Of a stretch of DNA of 6,183 nt, positions 1-6,036 are shown piece by piece. The notes under the pieces are model-generated. The model had not been told where the DNA came from and ran no database searches. It saw only the letters and a list, made by a program, of their open reading frames with translations. Within the stretch, counting starts at the first letter, position 1. Each line of letters opens with the position of its first letter. This stretch comes from Porticoccaceae bacterium UBA2002. GTDB taxonomy: Bacteria > Pseudomonadota > Gammaproteobacteria > Pseudomonadales > Porticoccaceae. Position numbers and translations under genes: made by a program. The stretch is from NCBI GenBank assembly GCA_002334915.1, contig DDCQ01000063.1, forward strand, positions 10,135-16,317. Reading direction: 5' to 3'.

Positions 1-955
1 CTTTTGCACTGGCGGTCATGGCGTTGACCATCACCACTCCTGGTCCCCATTCTTTATTGCGCTTTTCAATTTGCCCCGGAGCAAAAAAGAATCTCGGACG
101 CGCACCTGGTAACTCGCCAACCTTACCGCCTTCCTGCCAGTGGCTAGCGCCCACCATACAGCTCTCAACCATATTGTCGCCAAGATGGTTGTGCAGGCTA
201 ATGGTCAACCGGGCATCACCAGACATATCCACATAGGCGGTAGGTATGGAGGCATCAATCTCATCCTCCTCTTTGTACAGCACTATCTGATCACAGCAAC
301 CCAGACCCTTAACAAAATCCACATTGCCCGGGGAGGTCACGCCGATCAGCGACTGCTTTACTTCAGGGTCATTGTGCAGCATCTGCGCCAGCCCAAAGCC
401 GGTCTTGGAGGAGGCCGAGCCAATCACCACCTGCTGAGCACCAAAAAAGCTATTGTCGATCAGGTAGTCATAAATCAAATAGGAGGTCATAAATAGTGGA
501 AATAGCAGGCAGCGCTCTGTTTCCATCTTCTGCAAAAACGCTGGCTCTGCCGCGGTGCGGCGAAACTGATTATAGATAAGGGACAACTCGCGGCGGCGCT
601 CAGCCACATCCATAAAGTAGTCTGTATGAATGCTGCCCGGAGTCAATACCGCATGGCTGGCCATGGGAAAATAGCCCCAGAGTCTTTCACCCTCCGGAAT
701 ATCTCCGCAGTTAGATTGAATAACCGTGCCACAGCCCCATACTGGCACTATGCCCCAGTTACCCTCGGCGGGATAAAACTGCCAGTAATTCAAGCTATCA
801 CCTGTAACTGCATAGCTGACATTATTGGCGGTAAGTCCAAACCTATCTATGGCAACCAGCACATCTCCCTCAGCCAAGGGTGCTATCAGGGTCGTCACCT
901 GTTTGGTTTTGGCAATCTCCGTCCGATCCACCCATAACGCTGTGCAGTCTGTCAT
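1..955 (-). CDS. DUF2855 family protein, C-terminus cut off by window edge
   Basis: The minus strand is open from an ATG at 955-953 to the window edge, giving 318 codons. The protein starts MTDCTALWVDRTEIAKTK. Family-typical stretches I recognise are FGLTANNVSYAVTGD (residues 39-53), YWQFYP (57-62), the Rossmann-like loop VVIGSASSKTGFGLA (176-190), and FFAPGQIEKRNKEWG (290-304). These match the DUF2855 (PF11017) family, a distant, uncharacterised relative of medium-chain dehydrogenase/reductases; members are roughly 350-370 residues, so perhaps 40-50 residues are missing. The SASSKTG loop stands where NAD(P)-binding MDR proteins carry a glycine-rich loop, which makes nucleotide binding plausible; the reaction is unknown. 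It has no signal peptide or membrane segment and is probably cytosolic. An AGGGA Shine-Dalgarno (minus strand, 967-963) sits 7 nt before the ATG and supports this start. It is transcribed divergently from the TPR gene. Family assignment is strong, function is not known. Confidence 0.9.
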   Translation of the reverse strand, partial: MTDCTALWVDRTEIAKTKQVTTLIAPLAEGDVLVAIDRFGLTANNVSYAVTGDSLNYWQFYPAEGNWGIVPVWGCGTVIQSNCGDIPEGERLWGYFPMASHAVLTPGSIHTDYFMDVAERRRELSLIYNQFRRTAAEPAFLQKMETERCLLFPLFMTSYLIYDYLIDNSFFGAQQVVIGSASSKTGFGLAQMLHNDPEVKQSLIGVTSPGNVDFVKGLGCCDQIVLYKEEDEIDASIPTAYVDMSGDARLTISLHNHLGDNMVESCMVGASHWQEGGKVGELPGARPRFFFAPGQIEKRNKEWGPGVVMVNAMTASAK

Positions 956-1003
956 TGTTGTATCCCTGATTGGTGCTGAATAGTCTTTTGGTTTTAATGG
1001 CAC

Positions 1004-1032
1004 AGTATATGACATAATAATAGCAAGCAACA
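1004..1032 (-). promoter_or_regulatory. Candidate sigma70-like promoter for the DUF2855 gene
   Basis: On the minus strand a TATACT hexamer (1009-1004) matches the -10 consensus at five of six positions. The hexamer 17 bp upstream is TGTTGC (1032-1027), a poor -35. The distance to the ATG at 955 leaves a leader of about 40 nt. The -10 is good and the -35 weak, so this is a tentative call. Confidence 0.3.
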
Positions 1033-1051
1033 GCATTCTGCGCTGTCTGTC

Positions 1052-1094
1052 GCTATCTAAATCACCGATAGCAAATTTTGCTCCTGATCAAAAT
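1052..1094. promoter_or_regulatory. Cluster of three inverted repeats in a divergent intergenic region (candidate operator)
   Basis: Three overlapping or adjacent dyads lie here. GCTATC (1052-1057) and GATAGC (1067-1072) are a perfect 6-bp pair separated by 9 bp. GCAAA-T-TTTGC occupies 1071-1081. ATTTTG (1075-1080) pairs with CAAAAT (1089-1094) across 8 bp. They sit between divergent start codons and just upstream of, or over, the -35 region of the TPR gene, the usual position for a dimeric regulator's site. No regulator gene is in the window and I do not recognise the motif as a named operator. Confidence 0.3.
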
Positions 1095-1108
1095 TCTTAT
1101 CCTATACT
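1078..1108 (+). promoter_or_regulatory. Candidate promoter of the TPR-like gene
   Basis: TATACT at 1103-1108 is a five-of-six match to the -10 box. The best -35 candidate is TTGCTC at 1078-1083, with a long 19-bp spacer and only three consensus bases, so activator dependence is possible. The predicted leader to the ATG at 1147 is about 32 nt. Confidence 0.35.
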
Positions 1109-1146
1109 TTAAACAATGGTATTTTTTAGTTTGAGGGGACTAGGCC

Positions 1147-1875
1147 ATGAAAAATCGTATTAACTTTACTTTTCCCGCACTGCTCACTGCTCTTGTTTTT
1201 ATTATGCTATGCCTGTCAACTCAGGCCGAAGCCCGCATCTGGTCTGAGAAAAAGCTTGATAAGGCAATTCTTAAAATTGACAGGGAACTCACCAGAAAAC
1301 GCTGGGATAAGGTGATTGCCCGCAGTCAAAAGGCAATTCCACAGTGCATTGCCCGCCATGGTGAAACCAACCAAATGTGCATTATTATGCTTAGAAATAT
1401 TAATCGCAGCTATGAAGAGACCAGGCGCTTTAACCCCAATCATTCGCAGATCGAAAGCGCCTATACACTGGCGACTCAGGTATTTGGCAAGGCCCACTCA
1501 ACCACGGTAAAAACCAGAGACTACTATTACAAGTTTCTTATTTTTACTGAGAACTATGCCCCCGCCATACCGCTGGTAAAGGAAATAATTGCTCTTGAGG
1601 AAGCGGGACCAGGTGACGAGTACCGGCTAATGCAGCGCTACAACCAACTCTATGCACTGGAGGGTTTAGTTGAAAACTGGCCCGAGGAAGAAAATGCATT
1701 GACCGTGGTGCTTCATTTAGCCAAAGAGGTCATGGGCGAGGACAGCGACGACTACAGGGCCGCCGCCGAGGCCCTGGCTCATAACTACTGTATTCAAAAC
1801 AAGTATCACGAGTTCTTTGAGCTGATCAACAAGCAGAAATTGCAGGTGCCCTGCTTTGCCAAACCCAATAGCTAG
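1147..1875 (+). CDS. Secreted TPR-like repeat protein of unknown function
   Basis: A 242-residue protein. Residues 1-29 form a classical Sec signal peptide: basic MKNR, a hydrophobic core at about 7-23, and an AEA signal peptidase I site after Ala29. Cys22 lies in the hydrophobic core but has Leu before it, so it is not a lipobox. The mature part is helical; residues about 103-152 (YTLATQVFGKAHSTTVKTRD and the following helix pair) and about 182-228 (LAKEVMGEDSDDYRAAAEAL and on) resemble TPR_10/TPR_12 units, in which a 'G..h..t' turn precedes paired helices. The mature chain has Cys67, Cys78, Cys215 and Cys236, which could form periplasmic disulfides. TPR proteins are normally protein-binding scaffolds; no catalytic motif is visible. 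GAGGGG at 1133-1138 lies 8 nt before the ATG and supports the start. The gene converges with the flavin oxidoreductase gene. The partner and role are unknown. Confidence 0.82.
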   Translation: MKNRINFTFPALLTALVFIMLCLSTQAEARIWSEKKLDKAILKIDRELTRKRWDKVIARSQKAIPQCIARHGETNQMCIIMLRNINRSYEETRRFNPNHSQIESAYTLATQVFGKAHSTTVKTRDYYYKFLIFTENYAPAIPLVKEIIALEEAGPGDEYRLMQRYNQLYALEGLVENWPEEENALTVVLHLAKEVMGEDSDDYRAAAEALAHNYCIQNKYHEFFELINKQKLQVPCFAKPNS

Positions 1876-1892
1876 GGCGCCTGGCGGCCTTT
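1874..1892 (+). terminator. Weak hairpin at the end of the TPR gene
   Basis: AGGGCG (1874-1879) and CGGCCT (1885-1890) can pair with one G-G mismatch around the loop CCTGG, followed by only a short T-run. It overlaps the stop codon and fills the 18-bp gap between two convergent genes, where a terminator would be expected. The short stem and poor T-tract make this a low-confidence call. Confidence 0.25.
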
Positions 1893-1893
1893 A

Positions 1894-2853
1894 TCAAGCC
1901 AGTTTCTGTTTGGCGTCGAGATATTCCACAGCCAGCTGATCCACAAGCGCCTGGGTTGTCTGTATTGATTTGACTGCGCCAATGCCCTGACCACAGCCCC
2001 AGATATCTTTCCATGCCTTTGACTCAGAGCTACCACCAGAGCCAAAACTCATCTTGGAGGCATCACTTTCAGGCAGGTTATCCGGATCCAGCCCGGCCGC
2101 TTCGATCGAGGGTTTCAAATAATTGCCTGAGACACCGGTAAACAAATTACTCAAAACAATATCATCAGCACCATGGTCGACAATACACTGCTTGTAGCCG
2201 TGGACAGCATCTGCCTCCTCGGTGGCGATAAAGGCAGAGCCAATGTAGGCAAGATCAGCCCCCATAGCCTGCGATGCTAGTACCGCACCCCCATTGGCAA
2301 TAGACCCAGAGAGCAAAAGAGGCCCATCAAACCACTCGCGAATCTCCTGCACCAGAGCAAATGGTGACAGCGCCCCAGCATGACCGCCGGCACCAGCGGC
2401 AACCGCAATAACACCATCGGCCCCTTTGGACACCGCTTTCTTGGCGAATTTATTGTTAATAATATCGTGCAGCACTATGCCTCCGTAGGAGTGCACCGCC
2501 TCATTGACAAATTCTTTTGCTCCCAGCGAGGTTATCACTATGGGCACTTTCCACTTAACACACATTTCAACATCGTGCTGAAGCCGGTCATTAGAGGAAT
2601 GTACAATTTGATTCACCGCAAATGGTGCCGAGGGTGCATGGGGATTTTCTGCATCATATTCAGCAAGTTCAGTGGTTATTTTTTCCAGCCAACGATCAAG
2701 CTCTTCCGCGGGGCGTGCGTTCAGTGCAGGGAATGAGCCAACAATACCAGCCTTACACTGGGCGATCACCAGGTCGGGGTTTGAAATAATAAACAGTGGT
2801 GCAGCAACAATTGGCAATCGGAGTCGGTCGGACAAAATCGGTGGCAAAGACAT
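1894..2853 (-). CDS. FMN-dependent nitronate monooxygenase / 2-nitropropane dioxygenase family protein
   Basis: A 319-residue TIM-barrel flavoprotein of the NMO family (PF03060). Visible marks: strand-1 region LPIVAAPLFIISNPDLV (13-29); AVNQI (79-83); the AGGHAG motif (155-160), whose His158 aligns with the catalytic histidine of nitronate monooxygenases; SGSIANGGA (182-190) and GADLAYIGSAF (198-208), the FMN phosphate-binding segments; and a C-terminal WGCGQGIGAVK (285-295). Characterised relatives oxidise alkyl nitronates with O2, but many members are NAD(P)H:flavin or quinone oxidoreductases, so the substrate is uncertain. It is probably cytosolic. The start chosen is Met at 2853, because GGAG (2864-2861) lies 7 nt upstream; an earlier in-frame ATG at 2886 would add 11 unconserved residues without a good ribosome site. 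The gene ends in tandem stops TGA-TAA (1896-1891). It lies 172 bp downstream of the Rieske gene on the same strand, with room for its own promoter. Confidence 0.92.
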   Translation of the reverse strand: MSLPPILSDRLRLPIVAAPLFIISNPDLVIAQCKAGIVGSFPALNARPAEELDRWLEKITTELAEYDAENPHAPSAPFAVNQIVHSSNDRLQHDVEMCVKWKVPIVITSLGAKEFVNEAVHSYGGIVLHDIINNKFAKKAVSKGADGVIAVAAGAGGHAGALSPFALVQEIREWFDGPLLLSGSIANGGAVLASQAMGADLAYIGSAFIATEEADAVHGYKQCIVDHGADDIVLSNLFTGVSGNYLKPSIEAAGLDPDNLPESDASKMSFGSGGSSESKAWKDIWGCGQGIGAVKSIQTTQALVDQLAVEYLDAKQKLA

Positions 2854-2860
2854 AAAAATT

Positions 2861-2864
2861 CTCC
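2861..2864 (-). promoter_or_regulatory. Ribosome binding site that fixes the flavin oxidoreductase start
   Basis: On the minus strand GGAG, followed by AA and a T-run, lies 7 nt before the ATG at 2853. It favours this start over the in-frame ATG at 2886. Confidence 0.6.
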
Positions 2865-2913
2865 AGTGGTGAATAAGGTCGCACATTACCGCGCGGCTGG
2901 TCGGACTATGACT

Positions 2914-2950
2914 TAAATTAAAATTTAGCTAGTTATTTTGCAAAAATAGC
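2914..2950. promoter_or_regulatory. AT-rich palindromes and candidate promoter upstream of the flavin oxidoreductase
   Basis: Two dyads abut. TAAATT-AA-AATTTA occupies 2914-2927. An imperfect palindrome occupies 2928-2950, centred on the perfect 10-mer TTTTGCAAAA (2936-2945) with GCTA/TAGC outer arms. Read on the minus strand, TTGCAA (2943-2938) and TAATTT (2920-2915) are spaced by 17 bp, fitting a weak sigma70 promoter lying within the dyads. This suggests regulated, independent transcription of the downstream gene, but it is AT-rich sequence where chance palindromes are common. Confidence 0.3.
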
Positions 2951-2998
2951 CTCGAGAGGTATACAGGACGCACTGCAATTTTAGCGACCAGAGAGTAC

Positions 2999-3018
2999 TG
3001 CCACTCTTTAATGTGGCA
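2999..3018 (-). terminator. Stem-loop just after the Rieske gene
   Basis: TGCCAC and GTGGCA form a perfect 6-bp stem around an 8-nt loop, starting 8 nt past the Rieske stop codon. There is no T-run after it on the minus strand, so it is not a canonical intrinsic terminator. It may stabilise the mRNA 3' end or cause partial attenuation before the flavin oxidoreductase gene. Confidence 0.25.
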
Positions 3019-3025
3019 ACACAGG

Positions 3026-4165
3026 TTATTGAGAGTCTAAATATTTAGACAGGTGCTGGTGGAAATTAACAATGGCCTTCTCGAAATAGCCGAATGTAAA
3101 GTGGCTATTGGCATTGCTGGCCACAGACTCCTGAATAGCACGAGCCGCCTCGCGATCCTCAACCTGACCTGAATCACCCACAAACAACGCATCTCGCTGG
3201 GCTTCTTGCAGAGGAATGCCCTGCCCATCCCCAGCTCGGTTAACCATGCGATACAGCACCCACTTTGAACTGGTGGGACTCAGGGGCTCAAGAATCGCCA
3301 GATTGGTATGTTTGGACAGCACAGAGACACTGGCCGTGGGAAATAGCAGATGGACCGAGGTGACCAGCCCGTCAATGCGACGCTCGCCTGGCTCTACATC
3401 GCGCATTTTTTCGATACGCCGAAAGGGGAAGGTCACTCGGGAATTGGCACCATAGGTCTCCACTAGAGTGAGATTATCCAGACCATAGGGGTAAAAAGTC
3501 TCACTGTGCAGAGACTTGATATGGTAGCCCTCCATCAATGTCTCATTAAGGATTTTCCAATTGGCCTCATCGACCATCTCATCGGTCTCAAACATCTGCT
3601 GTTCGGGGCTAAAATAGTCCAGGCAATCAGCCAGCATATCCTCTGTAATCTCGCCTTCCTGCATTACATAGACAATACCGCCCTTTTCACGGACGCTCAC
3701 CTGAACCAAACCATGCTCGTCAGGGTCCACACCAGGAAACCCCTCTTCCCCGGGAATATGCTTAAGATTGCCCTCAAGATTATAGGTCCAGGCATGGTAG
3801 GGGCAGACAAAGGCTCGCGAACAACCATTGCCACTGGCCACCTGCATGCCGCGATGACGGCAGGCATTGATAAAGGCGCGCACCTCACCATCCAGGCCCC
3901 GCACTACCACCAGAGGCGTTCCCAACGATGTGCGAGCAATGTAACTGCCCCTGTGGGGCAGGGCCGCAGAGGGGCAATAGACCACCGGGAGACGCCTGAA
4001 CAGCGCAATTTCAGCATCAAAGCGCTGCTGGGAATAATAGTTGTCAGCAGGTTCACGCCAAACTGTCTCACCCAAATCGGTGGTGTTGTTATCTATATGG
4101 TTGAAAACACGCTCAATCACCGCCTGATCACTAAGCAGTGGATATTTTATTTTGTTCTCTGACAT
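3026..4165 (-). CDS. Rieske [2Fe-2S] non-heme iron oxygenase, alpha (catalytic) subunit
   Basis: A 379-residue protein, a usual length for a ring-hydroxylating oxygenase alpha subunit. The N-terminal Rieske domain (about 60-165) carries the cluster motif C-x-H-x16-C-x2-H with Cys102, His104, Cys121 and His124 (CRHRG and CPYHAWTY). The catalytic domain (about 190-375) has NWK (202-204) and EGYHIKSLH (212-220), giving iron ligands His215 and His220; the third carboxylate is probably Asp337 in VEDREAARAIQ. The position that is the bridging Asp in naphthalene dioxygenase is Glu212. The tail FGYFEKAIVNFHQHLSKYL resembles family C-termini. It would use O2 and electrons from a separate reductase, not encoded here, to hydroxylate or demethylate an unknown substrate. 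No beta subunit adjoins it, so it is likely a homo-oligomeric alpha-only type. The ATG is bounded upstream by in-frame TAA codons but lacks a Shine-Dalgarno. The gene is divergent from the acyl-CoA synthetase. Confidence 0.94.
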   Translation of the reverse strand: MSENKIKYPLLSDQAVIERVFNHIDNNTTDLGETVWREPADNYYSQQRFDAEIALFRRLPVVYCPSAALPHRGSYIARTSLGTPLVVVRGLDGEVRAFINACRHRGMQVASGNGCSRAFVCPYHAWTYNLEGNLKHIPGEEGFPGVDPDEHGLVQVSVREKGGIVYVMQEGEITEDMLADCLDYFSPEQQMFETDEMVDEANWKILNETLMEGYHIKSLHSETFYPYGLDNLTLVETYGANSRVTFPFRRIEKMRDVEPGERRIDGLVTSVHLLFPTASVSVLSKHTNLAILEPLSPTSSKWVLYRMVNRAGDGQGIPLQEAQRDALFVGDSGQVEDREAARAIQESVASNANSHFTFGYFEKAIVNFHQHLSKYLDSQ

Positions 4166-4185
4166 GGAGGGGCCGAAATTTTATT

Positions 4186-4214
4186 ATTTTAGTAAAACTA
4201 TATTACTGAGCTGA
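4186..4214 (-). promoter_or_regulatory. Candidate -10 region for the Rieske gene, predicting a very short leader
   Basis: TAAAAT on the minus strand (4191-4186) is a five-of-six -10 match; the hexamer 17 bp upstream (4214-4209, TCAGCT) is not a good -35. If used, transcription would begin about 14 nt before the ATG, consistent with the absence of a ribosome binding site there. Confidence 0.25.
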
Positions 4215-4259
4215 GGATTACAACCTAGTGCAATAGCAGGCCCACAAATTGGGGTACGC

Positions 4260-4272
4260 CAATGAGGCATTG
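4260..4272. promoter_or_regulatory. Perfect inverted repeat CAATG-AGG-CATTG in the divergent promoter region
   Basis: A 5-bp dyad with a 3-bp spacer lies between the Rieske and acyl-CoA synthetase genes, just upstream of the AT-rich stretch used as the candidate promoter on the plus strand. It could be an operator controlling one or both genes. It does not match the FadR or PsrA operator patterns I know. Confidence 0.25.
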
Positions 4273-4296
4273 TGTTAGCTACCGCGAATTTATAAA
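4270..4296 (+). promoter_or_regulatory. Weak candidate promoter of the acyl-CoA synthetase gene
   Basis: TTGTGT (4270-4275) and TATAAA (4291-4296) resemble -35 and -10 boxes but the spacer is only 15 bp. A second -10-like hexamer, TATAAG, occurs at 4305-4310 without a recognisable -35. The start of transcription is therefore uncertain. Confidence 0.25.
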
Positions 4297-4340
4297 CTAC
4301 CGAGTATAAGCAAAAATAATAATAAAAATGGATATCCAGC

Positions 4341-5990
4341 ATGTTTAGCACCTACACAGATTATCTCAATCAATGGAACAGTCAGCACCCGGACCAGGTA
4401 TGGCTCAAAGAGCGAACTGGTGATGCCACCATCGACTGGACCTGGGGCCAGGCCCACACTGAAGTCAATGCAATGGCCTGCTGGTTTGAGTCTCGCTTTG
4501 CAACCACCGGGCAATGCGTTGGTTTGTTGTCACGCAACCGCGCCCACTGGTATTTTGCCGATCTGGGCGCCTGCGCCGCTGGCCATGTGGTGGTGCCCAT
4601 GTTTACCACCGCGCCCGGTGAAACTGCCGACTATATAATGAGCTTTACCGATATGAAGGTACTGTTTGTGGGCGAGACAGAAAACTGGGACCAGGTGCGA
4701 CATGTGCTGCCTGAGGGTATTCTGCTAATCACCCTGCCCGGAGTCGAACTTGCCGAAGAGCATCTGCGCTGGGAAGATCTGGTCGCACCTCACAGGGGCA
4801 GTATGCCCAACTATCAGTGTCAGGCCGATGATCTGGTCTCTCTGGTGTTTACCTCGGGAACCACCGGCGTACCCAAGGGAGTTATGCAGACCCACAGCTC
4901 AAACCTAATTCCAGTCGCGCGCTTTAGCAGTACATTTTCTATGGCAGTGGGCGCAAAGCTCTTTTCCTACCTGCCCCTGGCCCATATTGCCGAGCGCCAA
5001 CTGGTGGAAGGCAGCTCCCTGGTAAACCGCGGTGAAGTCCACTTTAATGAAAACCTAACCACCCTGCTGCGCGACCTGCCCCTCTGTCGTCCAGCGTTTA
5101 TGTTTGGCCCGCCGCGAGTCTGGGAGCAACTGCAGCAGGGCATTATTGCCCAATTTGGCTCTCAGGATGCGGTGGATGCCGCCCTTGAGGCAGATGCCGA
5201 GGGCGTTGGAAAAATGATTCGCGAAAAACTGGGCCTGGATAAGGCTGAGTATCTCCTGACCGCTGCTGCACCAACCCCTCCAGCACTGATTCACTGGTAC
5301 GACCGTTTCGGTATCTGCCTGATGGAAGGCTTTGGGCAAACAGAATGCATGGGGCCCATTGTGTCTCGCAAAGAGGAGCGTCGCATTGGCTCTATTGGCA
5401 AGCCAACAGCTGATGTTGAGGTCCGGGTTACCGATGAAGATGAGCTTTTGGTCAAAGCCGCAGGCTGCTCACCGGGCTATTACAATATGCCAGAGAAAAC
5501 CGCCGAGACCTTCATTGACGGCTGGGTGCACACGGGAGATAAGGTACGCATTGATGAAGATGGGTTTTACTATATTACCGGACGGGTTAAAGATTACTTT
5601 AAGACTATTCAGGGCAAGTTTGTGGCCCCTACTCCTATCGAGAATATCTTTGCCGAAAACCCCTATACCGAGCAGATTTGTCTGCTGGGCAGAGGCTATT
5701 CGAAAACAGTCATGACCTCTGTGCTCAGCACCATAGCTCTTGAGCAGCCCAGAGAGACCCTAGAAGCGGCCCTGTTGGAACGGGTTAAGGCGGTAAATAC
5801 TGAAGTGGACAAGCACGCGAGAATTGGGGCGGTGATCATATCTTCCGAGCCCTGGTCTATCGAAAATAGAGTGCTTACTCCGACCATGAAAATTCGCCGG
5901 GAGCGGGTGGAGGAACTGTTTGGAGATAAGGCTCAGGAGCTGGCCCGGGAATCTGCTGAGACTGGGGAGATATTGCTGCACTGGATGTAG
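4341..5990 (+). CDS. AMP-dependent acyl-CoA synthetase (long-chain, FAA1/COG1022-like)
   Basis: A 549-residue adenylate-forming (ANL superfamily) enzyme that would activate a carboxylic acid with ATP and then form its CoA thioester. Motifs in order: P-loop TSGTTGVPKG (171-180); LPLAHIAER (211-219) and GPPRVWEQL (256-264), typical of the long-chain FAA1 group; EGFGQTE (329-335, motif A5); GWVHTGD (394-400) with the ATP-ribose-binding Asp400; GRVKDYFKT (414-422, hinge); KFVAPTPIEN (426-435); and LTPTMKIRR (512-520) with the adenylation Lys517. All key residues are present. At 549 residues it is somewhat shorter than the usual 600 or so. No signal peptide or membrane span is seen. The start has only a weak ribosome site (GGAT, 4330-4333, 7 nt upstream). 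Its divergent pairing with the Rieske oxygenase suggests the two act in one catabolic route; the chain length or ring nature of the substrate cannot be read. Confidence 0.94.
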   Translation: MFSTYTDYLNQWNSQHPDQVWLKERTGDATIDWTWGQAHTEVNAMACWFESRFATTGQCVGLLSRNRAHWYFADLGACAAGHVVVPMFTTAPGETADYIMSFTDMKVLFVGETENWDQVRHVLPEGILLITLPGVELAEEHLRWEDLVAPHRGSMPNYQCQADDLVSLVFTSGTTGVPKGVMQTHSSNLIPVARFSSTFSMAVGAKLFSYLPLAHIAERQLVEGSSLVNRGEVHFNENLTTLLRDLPLCRPAFMFGPPRVWEQLQQGIIAQFGSQDAVDAALEADAEGVGKMIREKLGLDKAEYLLTAAAPTPPALIHWYDRFGICLMEGFGQTECMGPIVSRKEERRIGSIGKPTADVEVRVTDEDELLVKAAGCSPGYYNMPEKTAETFIDGWVHTGDKVRIDEDGFYYITGRVKDYFKTIQGKFVAPTPIENIFAENPYTEQICLLGRGYSKTVMTSVLSTIALEQPRETLEAALLERVKAVNTEVDKHARIGAVIISSEPWSIENRVLTPTMKIRRERVEELFGDKAQELARESAETGEILLHWM

Positions 5991-6011
5991 AGCTTGATGT
6001 AAATCTCCGGC

Positions 6012-6036
6012 AAATAAAAAACCCACACACATGGGT
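6012..6036 (-). terminator. Intrinsic terminator for leftward transcription
   Basis: Read on the minus strand, ACCCA (6036-6032), a 6-nt loop and TGGGT (6025-6021) form a hairpin followed directly by TTTTTATTT (6020-6012). The T-tract is on the minus side only; on the plus side the hairpin is followed by GCTCTC. It therefore serves a transcript coming from the right, either a gene beyond the window or the structured element itself, and not primarily the acyl-CoA synthetase gene. Confidence 0.65.

Noticed and set aside
140..937. Two plus-strand open frames (140-496 and 626-937)
   Set aside because: Both are antisense to the DUF2855 coding frame, which carries recognisable family motifs across the same interval.
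2854..2886. Upstream in-frame start for the flavin oxidoreductase at 2886
   Set aside because: The added 11 residues (MCDLIHHWRIF) are not family-like, while a GGAG lies 7 nt before the ATG at 2853.
3506..4162. A 218-codon open frame on the plus strand opposite the Rieske gene
   Set aside because: It is antisense to a gene with intact family motifs, and its translation shows no domain; it is a shadow of the minus-strand coding frame.
3026..4165. A partner reductase, ferredoxin or beta subunit for the Rieske oxygenase
   Set aside because: None of the neighbouring frames carries ferredoxin cysteines, an NAD/FAD reductase domain of the FNR type, or a small beta-subunit fold; the electron partner must be elsewhere.
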